Notes: generated by a model from the sequence alone, not told the origin. A stretch of DNA of 64,000 nt from an uncultured Desulfobulbaceae bacterium (GCA_945787445.1 CALZHT010000022.1:35432-99431), one strand, 5' to 3'. Numbered from the stretch's first letter, positions 26,288 through 36,137 are shown. A program made the numbers and translations.

Positions 26288-27628
26288 TCATGCCGGAAAG
26301 CATTCAGCAAATTTTTTAAGCAGGGCAGGGGTGCCCTTGATTTTGATTTTGCCGCTGATAAACGCCATAAACAAATTCTTTTCTTTAGCTAAAAATGCGA
26401 CCCAGGTACGGCTGTCAGCAGTCACGTGAATATTGCTCTTGCCTTGATGGCCTTCCTGTACATCAAGTTTTTTGTCGCAGATTTCCACAGTTGCCTTGAT
26501 CTCTTCTTGCCCTGTAAAGCTGAAATGATAAGTGGCATTAAGGTCTGCAGCACACCCGCGCTGAAACGCCAGCGGCAGGCTTTCAAGAAAGTTCTGTACT
26601 GATTTTGGCCGCAAGCCGTTGGCAACCCGTTTTACTTGTTTATGGGGGTAGCGCTTGGTGACATGGGCCTCGGCGTCGGAATCCGGTACTACGAAGACGA
26701 ATTCACCATTTTGCTGCAGCGGTTTCACCACGGTTTCAATATAGCCTTTTTTATCCTCGATAAATGGGCCGATAACCTCATCTCCGGCTGGGCATACTGC
26801 CATGCAGTACGATGATTTGTTGCAGATTCCAAAGGCTAAGCTCTGCCACATGGAAACCGTTTCAGGATCACTCACCTTTTTGCGGTACGCAATGTTGTTT
26901 TTACTTGCCGCGATCTTTTCCACCCAATCGGCAAAGCCGCCCATCCGGTCCCGGTAGTTGTGGGTCATGCAGTTGGCAAAACTGAAATGGCCATCCGCAC
27001 TGATTGCACCAACAGGGCACACTGCCGCGCAAAGCTTGCAATTAAGGCAAGGTTCATATTGCAAAGGACGGTCATATTCCGTCATCTCCCGATCAAGGAG
27101 CATAGTGCCTAAGATAATGAAGTTTCCAAATCGGGGATGGATTACGAGCCGATTGAGCCCTATTCGGCCCAGACCTGCTTCCACTGCCATCGGCTTGTGC
27201 GACAGTGGCCACATCTTGCCGGGCCATTTTTCAAGATCCATTGGAAATCCTGAGGAGGGAGCCATGGACATTACACCCATTTCTCTGATCATGGTTGACG
27301 CCCGGTGCAAGGCATTGTTTACACTATGAAAGACCTGGATGTATTCGGTATCCGATACACTGCGGGACACGCAGCGGATATTTTCCGGGTTCAAACGACA
27401 GGCAATGCTAACCACGGTTCTGGCGCGGGGAAAAATCGTCAGTATGTCCGAAAAGTGGGGTGCGATTTCCGGTCGGTTTACCTCGATAAATCCCACATCA
27501 TCGGCGCCTGCTGCAAGAAAGAGTTCCTTGATTCTGCCGGCTTCAAGGGGCAGGTTTTCCCCTTTGGTATCCATGTTTGCTGACTTCTGACGATAACGCT
27601 GCACAGTCGGATGATCTTGAAGGCGCAT
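26288..27628 (-). CDS. QueG-like 4Fe-4S protein fused to an SCP2 sterol-carrier domain
   Basis: A 446-residue protein. The N-terminal two thirds resemble epoxyqueuosine reductase and related reductases, with two ferredoxin-type motifs: CLNCKLCAAVCPVG near residue 190 and CNKSSYCMAVCPAG near 265. The last 110 residues (about 335-446, including ATYHFSFTGQEEI and WVAFLAKEKNLFMAFISGKIKIKG) look like an SCP2 lipid-binding domain. No B12-binding motif could be assigned with confidence. AAGGAG precedes the ATG. The fusion suggests a reductase acting on a hydrophobic or lipid-bound substrate; this is inference. Confidence 0.78.
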   Translation of the reverse strand: MRLQDHPTVQRYRQKSANMDTKGENLPLEAGRIKELFLAAGADDVGFIEVNRPEIAPHFSDILTIFPRARTVVSIACRLNPENIRCVSRSVSDTEYIQVFHSVNNALHRASTMIREMGVMSMAPSSGFPMDLEKWPGKMWPLSHKPMAVEAGLGRIGLNRLVIHPRFGNFIILGTMLLDREMTEYDRPLQYEPCLNCKLCAAVCPVGAISADGHFSFANCMTHNYRDRMGGFADWVEKIAASKNNIAYRKKVSDPETVSMWQSLAFGICNKSSYCMAVCPAGDEVIGPFIEDKKGYIETVVKPLQQNGEFVFVVPDSDAEAHVTKRYPHKQVKRVANGLRPKSVQNFLESLPLAFQRGCAADLNATYHFSFTGQEEIKATVEICDKKLDVQEGHQGKSNIHVTADSRTWVAFLAKEKNLFMAFISGKIKIKGTPALLKKFAECFPA

Positions 27629-27746
27629 GATCCAACTCCTTATAATTATAAAGATTTTTTGTCTTCTTAAAAAAATGGCGTACTATCATCCGGAGACTGT
27701 AAAAGCCCCCGGATGATACATGAAGGCTGCAGAGCGCGCCGGAGCA

Positions 27747-28040
27747 TCATTTTGCAGCGGCAGTCATTAATGCCTTAAGGTTTTGTTTATACTCTTCGCA
27801 TTTAACCTTTCCGGTAATCATGTGGACCCACTTGTCTTTGTTGGCGTCGGCGACCAATTTGGCGAGGTCGTCCATATGCTTTCCACTCGACTTGATAATT
27901 TCACCCTTGATCTTGTCTTTTAAGACTTCGTACCAGGCTTCGTCCGCCAGATTTAGCAATTTCTCCGGCATATCGCAATGTTCAACAGTTGACGGTTGCG
28001 TTGCACAGCTTTCTTCGACATTACATTGATGTGCAGACAT
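27747..28040 (-). CDS. Small conserved protein under TetR-type control
   Basis: A 97-residue soluble helical protein with an N-terminal Cys/His-containing stretch (QCNVEESC, EHCDMPEK) and a core beginning LLNLADEAWYEVLKDKIK. It resembles short proteins I recall from sulfate and iron reducers whose function is unknown. A strong AGGAGG site precedes the ATG, and the palindrome AATAGACCGGTCTATT lies 78 bases upstream. The TetR gene is next in the same direction upstream, so the two may form one regulated unit. Confidence 0.7.
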   Translation of the reverse strand: MSAHQCNVEESCATQPSTVEHCDMPEKLLNLADEAWYEVLKDKIKGEIIKSSGKHMDDLAKLVADANKDKWVHMITGKVKCEEYKQNLKALMTAAAK

Positions 28041-28117
28041 GGTAGACCTCCTATGATTAAGGTTATTAGGATTGATCCGTCTCTATCCTTACAGAGACAA
28101 TTTAATATTCAGATCTA

Positions 28118-28133
28118 AATAGACCGGTCTATT
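28118..28133. promoter_or_regulatory. TetR-type operator candidate 1
   Basis: Perfect 16-base palindrome AATAGACCGGTCTATT in the gap between the TetR gene and the small gene at 27747. Palindromes of this TAGAC-N-GTCTA form are common for TetR-family regulators such as NemR-like proteins. Confidence 0.6.
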
Positions 28134-28176
28134 ATTTGTGGCTTGAAAAGAATCCTCCGGTCTTTGGTGTTTCGAA

Positions 28177-28761
28177 CTAATCTGCACGCAAAACCCGATT
28201 CAGAATGAACTTGCTCCAGATCTCCAATGGCTCAAGACTTTTGGCGACTTTCATCCGCATGAGCGCGCCATGCCAGCTGCTCACCATAAAATAGGCGGTC
28301 TCCCGCAAGTCAAGATCAGGGGATATATCGCCTGTTTCTTTGGCTTCACTGAGTATGGCTGTGTAAATATCAGCCATGTGATCGATGGCGCTGTTCAATT
28401 TTTCCCGGAATACGGGATTTAAATCACCCATTTCCTGGGCCAGGTTGCCAATGGGGCATCCCAGGGTGTAGTCCTGTGACTTGAAGAAGTCGGCAAAAAT
28501 ATCGAAAAATTGTCTGAGCCTGTCGAGCGGCGGCAAGTTTTTGTCGGCCAATATTTCGGCGGCAATGGAATCAAAATGGTTGGTGAAAAAATCTATAACC
28601 TGAAGGCCGAAATCATCCTTGTTCTTGAAATAAAAATAGAATGAACCTTTCGGCACTCCGGCCTCTTTGAGTATTTCCTGGATGCCGGTATGGTTGAATC
28701 CTTTACGGTGGATTATTTTTGCACCGGTAAGAATAATATTATCTTTGGTGTCAGTACGCAT
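28177..28761 (-). CDS. TetR/AcrR-family transcription regulator
   Basis: A 194-residue repressor-type protein. The N-terminal helix-turn-helix is KGFNHTGIQEILKEAGVPKG, followed by SFYFYFKNKDDF, typical of the family; the C-terminal ligand domain contains GCPIGNLAQEMGD, a block seen in the TetR_C subgroup that includes NemR- and AcrR-like sensors of electrophiles. TAGAC-type palindromes lie on both sides, at 28118 downstream and 28976 upstream, so it probably controls itself and the small gene at 27747. The start ATG 28761 is spaced far from a GGAA stretch. Confidence 0.88.
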   Translation of the reverse strand: MRTDTKDNIILTGAKIIHRKGFNHTGIQEILKEAGVPKGSFYFYFKNKDDFGLQVIDFFTNHFDSIAAEILADKNLPPLDRLRQFFDIFADFFKSQDYTLGCPIGNLAQEMGDLNPVFREKLNSAIDHMADIYTAILSEAKETGDISPDLDLRETAYFMVSSWHGALMRMKVAKSLEPLEIWSKFILNRVLRAD

Positions 28762-28975
28762 AAAAAAATAAAAAGTTCCTTACGTATGGAGATTGTCTGC
28801 TCACTACGTTGCGCGGACGTGAAGATTCCATACACGAAAAGAGTCCGGAAGCAATTCTAGGTTGATATTTTAAAATTAGGTGTTCAAATTCCCCCAGGTT
28901 TGTTGTAGCGAAGCGGAAATCCCGCTTAAGCGGGGCCGGGGGAATCTTCATTTTTTTGGAAAATATATTTAATAA

Positions 28976-28990
28976 TAGACTGGTCGTCTA
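28976..28990. promoter_or_regulatory. TetR-type operator candidate 2
   Basis: TAGAC-TGGTC-GTCTA, an inverted repeat with a five-base centre, shares its half-sites with the palindrome at 28118-28133. It lies about 215 bases upstream of the TetR start codon, in a gap that otherwise holds only a short hairpin (CCCGCTTAAGCGGG near 28921). Confidence 0.5.
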
Positions 28991-29186
28991 GTTGGGTCAA
29001 GAGCTTTTTTTAATTTTTTTTCTTTTGCCAGGGAATACTGCTACTCTACTCAAATTTTACCACTATTGAGCTAACCCAATGCTGGGGCAGCGCCTATTTC
29101 AAAGGTGGGAATTAACCTTCTTAATTGTTAAGAAAATTGCTAATTACTTCTTTTACAATATCCTGGTTTTGAAATATAATAGATAT

Positions 29187-30044
29187 ATGACTGCTGCATT
29201 GATTATCTGTATTCTGCTGTTCATCATTTTCTATCTGGTCCATCTGAAAGAGAAGGACACCCACGAGAAACTCCAAGATACCCACCATGATAGTATCCTT
29301 AACCTTGCCTACCAGGCGGAGTTTGGCGATGCTGAAATCGGCAACCATCTTGACCGAACAGCGCTTTTTGTGGAGATGCTGGCAGGAGAACTCCAGAGGT
29401 CTTCCCCCTACGCCAGCCAATTTACTGAACCCTATATTAAGGACCTGGTACAATCAGCTCCTCTCCATGATGTGGGCAAGGTTGGAATTCCAGGAGCGGT
29501 GCTCAACAAGCCGGGAAGGCTCACTAATGATGAATTTGAATTGATGAAGGGTCACAGTGAACTTGGCGCCCGGATATTGCGCAAGACCCGGGCAAAGCAG
29601 GGTGGTCAGGCCTTTCTGGAAATAGCTGAGGAGATTGCCGTTGCGCATCACGAACGGTGGGATGGTCATGGATACCCAAAGGGGCTGGCAGGGGAAGAAA
29701 TCCCGTTATCGGCAAGATTAATGGCCCTGGCAGACGTATATGACGCCCTGCGCTCTGAACTCTGTTACAAGCAGGCCTATGACCATGCCGAGAGTGTTAA
29801 GATCATTAAAAATCAGAAGGGCCGACAGTTCGACCCTTACGTGGTCGAGGCCTTCCTGAGTTGCGAAAAAGAATTCGAAAGGATATCAATGGAACTTGCT
29901 GACCAGCCCACAACCATTCCAAACCAACCAAAAGAAGCATCCTCATCAATAGATTCTTCTGAAAGTACCGAAGTTCCCGACATTAAGGCTGAACAAAAAA
30001 ACGTTTCCCTTGATTCAAAGTATACCATGTGTCAGAGTAATTGA
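29187..30044 (+). CDS. Membrane-anchored HD-GYP phosphodiesterase
   Basis: A 285-residue protein. One membrane helix (residues 2-20) anchors a cytoplasmic HD-GYP domain with LHDVGKVGIP, HSELGARIL, HHERWDGHGYPKG and ADVYDALRS, so all catalytic hallmarks are present; the expected activity is c-di-GMP hydrolysis. A low-complexity Ser/Pro/Lys tail of about 50 residues follows. The frame is also open from ATG 29079; ATG 29187 is preferred because it starts directly at the membrane helix, but neither has a ribosome-binding site. Confidence 0.88.
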   Translation: MTAALIICILLFIIFYLVHLKEKDTHEKLQDTHHDSILNLAYQAEFGDAEIGNHLDRTALFVEMLAGELQRSSPYASQFTEPYIKDLVQSAPLHDVGKVGIPGAVLNKPGRLTNDEFELMKGHSELGARILRKTRAKQGGQAFLEIAEEIAVAHHERWDGHGYPKGLAGEEIPLSARLMALADVYDALRSELCYKQAYDHAESVKIIKNQKGRQFDPYVVEAFLSCEKEFERISMELADQPTTIPNQPKEASSSIDSSESTEVPDIKAEQKNVSLDSKYTMCQSN

Positions 30045-30111
30045 CACCCAAAGTTTCGTGGCTGTTTTATTAGAATAATTACGTCCTAAGACCGTCATCC
30101 GGAATCGAAAT

Positions 30112-31083
30112 ATGAGGCGTTTTTATCACCTCTCTTTAGCTCTCCTTATTGTTGTATTCACTCAAGCGCCCACTCTGTTTGCAAACTCACCGCTCAAACC
30201 GCATCTCTTGAATCCTGAAGCCTACTCCGAAACGTATACCGCAGTTCTTGAGCTTGAAGGAGGGCTTCATATCCAGGTTCAGTTTGCAGTCACCAACATT
30301 GGTCTGGGCGATCAGCACAGCATGTGCCGTGTTCTTTTTATTGATGAAGAGGAGGCATGGAATGAAAGCCCGGTATTCGGGCGGGATGAGTGGTCCTTTC
30401 AACCTCCCGGCCGTCTTGATATAGGGCCTTGCTCTATTTCAGCAGAAAAAGAGAGAACAACTATTCGGGCTCAGGTTACGAAAGGCAGCATTGAAGTTGC
30501 CCTTTCCGAACCAATCAAACCTACTCAACCACCGGGACATTTGATCAAGGCAAATGACGGATTTTTTGATAATGAAATTTTCATTAATCGCGCAGGAGCA
30601 GATGTTCACCTCCATTTGCAGGACCAACCGAATCGGAGACTAAAGGGCTATGGCTGCATGTATCATTTCTGGGTGACGGCATGGCCTGCCGGTCTTGCCA
30701 GAAAATGGGTCCGAGTTTATGGTCTTTGGCAAAACCAGTCAATACTGGTTATGTCGCACTTTCCGCCCGGGAAGGAACCAGCTAGGGGTTCCATTTGGCA
30801 CCCCGGTGCTTCCACTCCCATTGCTCTTGACTCACTCCTCATGGAAGGAGGGAAAGACAGCTACCATATTATCTCAATTTCGCAAGGGGAGAAGGAGTAC
30901 AGCCTGGAGCTTCTGAAACTGTTATACCGCCATGCGCCCTTGGAGGAGATTGGTTTCCTGGGCCGTATTATCGGATTGTTCATGGGGAACTGGGTAACGC
31001 GCACATATCGGGCTCAGCTTGAAATGCCAGGTAATGGAAACATATACATTCCTCTTATTGTGGAAATTACCGAAGAAGAGTAA
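30112..31083 (+). CDS. Secreted protein, possibly AttH/CrtC-type lipocalin-like
   Basis: A 323-residue protein with a signal peptide (residues 1-24, ending TLFANS). The mature part is beta-rich with many Trp/Tyr residues (GRDEWSFQPPGRLDIGPCSI, YGCMYHFWVTAWPAGLARKWVR), a pattern like the AttH/carotenoid-hydratase or Svf1 lipid-binding folds, but the match is by general look only. It lies between an HD-GYP gene and a convergent membrane-protein gene. Two to three cysteines could form a disulfide outside the cytoplasm. Confidence 0.6.
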   Translation: MRRFYHLSLALLIVVFTQAPTLFANSPLKPHLLNPEAYSETYTAVLELEGGLHIQVQFAVTNIGLGDQHSMCRVLFIDEEEAWNESPVFGRDEWSFQPPGRLDIGPCSISAEKERTTIRAQVTKGSIEVALSEPIKPTQPPGHLIKANDGFFDNEIFINRAGADVHLHLQDQPNRRLKGYGCMYHFWVTAWPAGLARKWVRVYGLWQNQSILVMSHFPPGKEPARGSIWHPGASTPIALDSLLMEGGKDSYHIISISQGEKEYSLELLKLLYRHAPLEEIGFLGRIIGLFMGNWVTRTYRAQLEMPGNGNIYIPLIVEITEEE

Positions 31084-31112
31084 TCCCGAATATGGGAAAA
31101 GTTTGAAAAGTC

Positions 31113-32411
31113 CTACCGGAGTCGGCCCCTTAGAACCGCAAGAATGAGATACATCCAGATAAGAACGCCTGCAATATACGTCATGGTGGAATGACCCCAG
31201 CTGTATATCCTTGCCTCCGGAGTTGTTTCGTTAATAGCCCTCAATAAAAGAGACAGCATGAGAAATCCTGCAAAGAAAGCAATCGGCAGGGGGCGGTCGA
31301 TGCGGCGGCGAATTTTTTCATTATCTTCCAGAAGCCATTGCAGAGCGGCTGCAAGAGGTCCCAAGGTAAAGCCGCCGATAAAAATAAGGTGCAGTCCGAT
31401 CAATCGGGCTCCAGGAATTGCAGCTATTGCGTATCCCATGGGAAATAGCCAGGCCGCACTCCAGACACACCATGAAAGTGGCGAGTTGCGCCTGTAAGGC
31501 CTCCACAGGCCCGTGGCATGGATAATGAGCACATAGGTCAATAATGCCCTCACCCCTAAGCCCAAAGGTGGAAACCATAATTCCACAGGAATACTCAAGG
31601 CGAGAAGCACGGCGTAAAGAAAGTGGGGCAATCGTCTAGTGGCCGGATGTCCGTGGATGATTTTGTCAGGTGATTTAGCCTGCGGAAGGATCACCGGCAC
31701 CACCGCAATGATTATGGAAAGCATCATGCATTGCAGTAAAAATCCTCTGCCCAGAAATAAAACCCACCAGATTTCATTGCCGCTCATAACGAAAATCGAC
31801 GAATAGGTCGAAACAAGGATGGCGCCGCAAATGCCGAAGGTTAGCGTAACGGGCAGCCAAATAAGGCTTTCGTGGGTGGTGATGTATTTGGGGAAAGATT
31901 TATTGGCAAATGCAGTGAATGTTATGCCTAAAGCGAGAATGAGCCAACAGATCTCTGAAATGCCGAGCATTATTTCGTACTTGACTGCATAACGCAGCCA
32001 TGCGGTGACCGCAGTGGTGACCGAAGCGCTTACCACAAGAGCGGTCATTACCCAGAGAACAGACTGCCTGCCATTATTTTTTTTCATCCAGATAAAGGAG
32101 AACGCTGCCACCATACAAGTGAGAAAAGCCTGGATGCTGGAAATCATGTGATAGACCGGACGAGGTTTGATATCCGGTTGTAAGGCAGCAACGAGCCAGT
32201 GGAAGACTGACGCAATTGCCAGAAATCCTGCCAGGATAAACAGGTAGCTCGCTGGTGTTCCCCATAATCGGTATTTACTATCCAATTTGTACGTATACCT
32301 TGTTTTTATTTTGATACAATCCCCGGTCTTCAGAGAGTAATTCAAGACACAAAGGCAATAAATACAGAGTATTTGAAGGTAAACTATATTTCTGTAGTTA
32401 TCTACATACAA
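31113..32411 (-). CDS. NnrS-like polytopic membrane protein
   Basis: About 390-430 residues with some twelve hydrophobic helices. The block GLHLIFIGGFTLGPLAAA and a late SWGHSTMTYIAGVLIW resemble NnrS-family proteins, heme- and copper-containing membrane proteins linked to nitric oxide tolerance. Histidines at helix ends (HWLVAA, HATGLW, GLHLIF, WGHSTM) would suit metal binding. The start is unclear: the long frame begins at TTG 32411 and its first 45 residues look noncoding, with no ATG before residue 80. The family assignment is moderate. Confidence 0.6.
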   Translation of the reverse strand: MYVDNYRNIVYLQILCIYCLCVLNYSLKTGDCIKIKTRYTYKLDSKYRLWGTPASYLFILAGFLAIASVFHWLVAALQPDIKPRPVYHMISSIQAFLTCMVAAFSFIWMKKNNGRQSVLWVMTALVVSASVTTAVTAWLRYAVKYEIMLGISEICWLILALGITFTAFANKSFPKYITTHESLIWLPVTLTFGICGAILVSTYSSIFVMSGNEIWWVLFLGRGFLLQCMMLSIIIAVVPVILPQAKSPDKIIHGHPATRRLPHFLYAVLLALSIPVELWFPPLGLGVRALLTYVLIIHATGLWRPYRRNSPLSWCVWSAAWLFPMGYAIAAIPGARLIGLHLIFIGGFTLGPLAAALQWLLEDNEKIRRRIDRPLPIAFFAGFLMLSLLLRAINETTPEARIYSWGHSTMTYIAGVLIWMYLILAVLRGRLR

Positions 32412-32472
32412 TTATTTCCTTGCTAATTTCAGCAAAATACTTTAAGCATGGGCTCTTTTTTGAACATTTTAG

Positions 32473-34233
32473 CCCTACGTTCTAGACGCTGCACTAACCA
32501 ATCCAGCCCCAGTTCGTTATCATGTCGACCACGGTAAAACCACACTGGTCGACCAGTTTTTCAAGCAGAGCGGCATGTTCCGCAACAACCAGACCATAGC
32601 CGAACGTCTAATGGACTCCATGGACCTGGAGCGGGAGCGCGGCATTACCATTGCCGCCAAGAACGGTTCGTTTCGCTACCGGGATTACTGGATAAATATC
32701 ATCGACACTCCGGGGCATGCCGATTTCGGCGGCCAGGTTGAACGGGTACTGCGGATGGCGGACGGTTGCCTACTTCTGGTTGATGCCCAGGAAGGCCCCA
32801 TGCCGCAAACCTATTTTGTTCTGAAAAAGGCCCTTGCCCTCTCTTTGCCGGTGTTGGTGGTGATCAACAAGATTGACAAGCCTGCGGCCCGGTCGCACTG
32901 GGCTGTGGATCAGGTGTTTGACCTTTTTGTTAAGTTGGAGGCCCCGGATGAACTTCTCGATTTTCCGGTGGTTTTTGCATCGGCCAAGGCTGGATTCGCC
33001 CTTGACCAGGTGGATGATCCTGTTGAAGGCGCAACCATGGAGCCGCTTTTTGAAAAAATTATCAACCATATCCCGCCGCCGGCCGGCGATCCTCAGGCTT
33101 TGCTCCAGCTTCAGGTGAATACCATTGATTATTCGCCGTATCTGGGCAGGCTCGGCATTGGTAAGGTAGTGAATGGTACCATGAATATCAATCAAAATAT
33201 CGCCATGTCAAAACGGGACGGCAGCATTGAACCGGCCCGGATCACCAAGATATTCCGGTTTGAGCTGGACCAGAAGGTGGCGGTTGACTCGGCCAGCGCC
33301 GGTGATATTGTAGCTGTGGCCGGCATGGACGACGTTACTGTAGGGGTAACCTTCACAAATCCTGATGATCCCCGGCCTCTGCCGCTTATTGATATCGATC
33401 CGCCCACCATTGCCATGAATTTCATTCCGAATGATTCTCCTTTTGCCGGACAGGAAGGTAAATTTGTGACTTCGAGGCACCTGGAAGATCGTCTGTTCCG
33501 TGAAACCCTGGCTGATGTGGCTCTCAGTTTCGAACCTATAAGCGACAGTGTCGGATTCAAGGTCTCAGGCCGCGGTGAACTGCATCTTTCCATCCTTATC
33601 GAAAAGATGCGGCGTGAGGGCTATGAGTTTCAGGTGACCAGGCCTCAGGTCATCTTTAAGGAGAAAAACGGTAGTGTGCTGGAACCGTATGAGCAGCTGA
33701 CCATTGATGTCGATGAACACTATATGGGTACTGTCATCGAAAAATTGGGGCTTCTTAAAGGGAGAATGCTCGAAATGAACCAGGAAAACGGCATGGCCCG
33801 CCTGGTTTTCAAAATTCCGACCCGTGGACTTCTGGGGTTCCGCTCGGAGTTTTTGACCGATACCAAAGGTATGGGTATCATGAATTATGTCTTTGCCGAA
33901 TATGGTCCTTTTGCCGGGATGATCAGGAATCGCAATAACGGGGTTCTCGTGGTTAAAGAACCGTGCACTACTGTGGCGTATGCCCTCTTTAACCTGCAGA
34001 ACCGCGGCAACCTTTTTCTGGGCCCGGGCGCCAAGGTATATAAGGGGCAGATCATCGGCGAACACTGCCGGACCGGCGACCTGGTGGTAAATCCGGCCAA
34101 GGGCAAGAAACTGACCAACATGCGGGCTTCTGGTTCGGACGAAAACGTCATCCTCACCCCACCGCAAAACCTGAGCCTTGAGGATTGTATAGCTTTTATC
34201 ATATTCTTTTGGCTCTGTGGAATGTCTCCGTAG
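32473..34233 (+). pseudogene. typA: typA/bipA GTPase remnant lacking normal N- and C-termini
   Basis: The translation matches TypA/BipA from the P-loop [11 protein letters not shown] (codons at 32521-32553) through [26 protein letters not shown] and the TypA C-terminal core to MRASGSDENVILTPP. Upstream of the His the frame has no family sequence (the normal IAIIA strand is missing) and no ATG, GTG or TTG before an in-frame TAG at 32470. The first usable ATG (32575) would remove the P-loop. At the 3' end the sequence leaves the family after LSLEDCIAFI and stops about 55 residues early. It is probably a fragment, a chimera or an assembly join. Confidence 0.7.
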
Positions 34234-34371
34234 CCAATAGATTTGCCCCTCGATAGAGGATTCAAAGCCGGATTTCCTTGGCCGGATTCTTTACTTCCCA
34301 TCACATGATGCCAATTCTCCGGCTGTAAATATGCGCTTGATATTCAGGAAAAATCCATTTAATTATTTTTT

Positions 34372-35298
34372 ATGGCTATTATACATAAAGCACCTGAAGT
34401 TCCCTTGATCAGGCCGCCGAGTGAGTGGCGAAGCCTGCTGGTGCGTGTGACCCGGGGCTGTAAATGGAATCGTTGTCGTTTCTGCGGCATCTACCCGCAT
34501 CTGGGGGAGCCTGAGTTTTCCATCCGAACAGTGGAGGAAGTCAAGCATGACATAGACCTCCTCTGCAGCCTGCGACAAAGGTTTGAAACGGCATTCTTCG
34601 GCGATGCCGATCCCTTACAGGCAGGAGTGGATGCTTTTGTTGAAATTGCCGAATACCTCCGTAAAGTAATTCCTGTCAAGCGACTTACCTGTTATTCCCG
34701 GGCATCAACCCTTCGCAAAATAGGACCGGACGACCTAAAAATACTGGCTGCGGCTGGTCTTGACAGGGTGCATATCGGTCTGGAGTCCGGAGATGCCGAA
34801 ATTCTGCGCTATCATCGCAAAGGACAGTCGCCTACGATGGTCAGAGAAGTTGCAGCCTGGCTTAAAGAGGCCGGTATTGAAATATCCTTTTATGTGCTGC
34901 TTGGCCTTGGCGGCAGAGACCAATGGCAGAGGCATATCCTGGAAACCGCCAAGGTCATCAATGATACCGAACCGGAATTCGTGCGCATCAGGAGACTGTG
35001 GCTCTATGGCTGCGATACTCCGTTTTCAGGTCCGGAAAGCCCGCTTTTAAAAGAAATCCGCGCAGGTGCTTTTATTCCACAGACTCCGGAGGGCAGTGTT
35101 CTTGAGCTGAAACTTTTGCTTGAAAACCTTGATAATATCTCGACATGTATAGTCTGCGATCATCACAACAACTATGTCCATGTTTCAGGATGTATTAATG
35201 AGGACAAAGAGGACATGCTTGCCGAAATCGACTCCTTTCTGGCCCTTCCGGCAAGCAAACGAGAAGCCCATTATCAGGTGGTAGGCTCAAGGATTTGA
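34372..35298 (+). CDS. Radical SAM protein, function unknown
   Basis: A 308-residue protein with a cluster motif of CKWNRCRFC form (C-x4-C-x2-C) near residues 29-37, a variant seen in a B12-independent subgroup of radical SAM proteins. GDADPLQAG, ASTLRKI and HIGLESGDAEILRY follow the TIM-barrel order. There is no obvious C-terminal accessory cluster beyond a CxxC-poor tail (CIVCDHHNNYVHVSGC holds three cysteines and histidines). No ribosome-binding site precedes ATG 34372. A bidirectional terminator follows. Confidence 0.85.
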   Translation: MAIIHKAPEVPLIRPPSEWRSLLVRVTRGCKWNRCRFCGIYPHLGEPEFSIRTVEEVKHDIDLLCSLRQRFETAFFGDADPLQAGVDAFVEIAEYLRKVIPVKRLTCYSRASTLRKIGPDDLKILAAAGLDRVHIGLESGDAEILRYHRKGQSPTMVREVAAWLKEAGIEISFYVLLGLGGRDQWQRHILETAKVINDTEPEFVRIRRLWLYGCDTPFSGPESPLLKEIRAGAFIPQTPEGSVLELKLLLENLDNISTCIVCDHHNNYVHVSGCINEDKEDMLAEIDSFLALPASKREAHYQVVGSRI

Positions 35299-35328
35299 AG
35301 GAATTGTCCTAAACTATTTCCTTTTTAC

Positions 35329-35376
35329 AGTAAAGCCCTCTTCTGGCCTTGCAGAACAGGGCTTTACTCCCTTTTT
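35329..35376. terminator. Bidirectional intrinsic terminator
   Basis: AGTAAAGCCCT (35329-35339) pairs with AGGGCTTTACT (35358-35368), followed by CCCTTTTTG; on the other strand the stem is followed by GTAAAAAGG. It separates the radical SAM gene from the convergent ACT-domain gene. Confidence 0.85.
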
Positions 35377-35410
35377 GCATATTTATAGAAGCGTCACTAT
35401 GAAGACCGGC

Positions 35411-35824
35411 CTACAGCTCAAGAGCTTCCACCGCCCTGTCAAAATCCTCCGGTTTTACATAGATCAAATAGCCGAAGCTCCCTTTACCATCTGCCACCCC
35501 GCTTGACGCGTACACATTAATATTGGCCTTATAGAGCTTCAAATGAATACCTGCCAGGGCCCCGAGTTCATCATCACCTTGCACCAGCAGTGCCTTATGC
35601 GGACCATCCAGTGTCATTCCTGATTTTCTAGCTTCATTTATAAATTGTGCACTGTCTTCCGGGAAAACCGAAAGCTGGGTGGAATTTGGTCCAACCGGAA
35701 CCGCTGTAAAGGCAAGCTGATTTACCCCAAGTTCCTCAAGTAGGGATAGCAGGTTGTATGCTTCTCCAGGCTGGTCCTTGACGGTGGTAAAAAAGTACTC
35801 GACCTGCTGAATTGTAAATGGCAT
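35411..35824 (-). CDS. ACT-domain protein
   Basis: A 137-residue protein with two ACT-like halves: residues 1-70 (VEYFFTTVKDQPGEAYNLLSLL, a typical start) and 75-137 (KALLVQGDDELGALAGIHLKL). ACT pairs bind amino acids or similar ligands and regulate enzymes. GGAGGTGAA precedes the ATG. It is monocistronic with the shared terminator at 35329-35376. Ligand unknown. Confidence 0.82.
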   Translation of the reverse strand: MPFTIQQVEYFFTTVKDQPGEAYNLLSLLEELGVNQLAFTAVPVGPNSTQLSVFPEDSAQFINEARKSGMTLDGPHKALLVQGDDELGALAGIHLKLYKANINVYASSGVADGKGSFGYLIYVKPEDFDRAVEALEL

Positions 35825-36137
35825 GTTTCACCTCCCTCCGGCGCGCAGCTTCTAGCAGGTCACTAAATCCTTCCGGCTTCATCAGGCGCCGATTGACGAG
35901 GGCCGTAAAGGACATTCCTGCTTATAGTTTAAAGGTAAGGATAGAATTTTTCTTTCTCAAGGAAAATTAACCACCAGGTGAAGATTTGGAATTGGGATTT
36001 GGGAATTTGAATTGGTGGTCAGGAGGATTTTGTATTACCTTGTTGGCTGTTGATGAGTGATAAATTTGATTCTGATTACCATCATTTCTCAGCTACCTTA
36101 ACGATATGAAGCAGAACCTATTGACTTTTGATGTGTC

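Noticed and set aside
28845..28905. Possible tRNA T-arm near TTCAAATTCCCCC
   Set aside because: No acceptor, D-arm or anticodon stem can be built around it.
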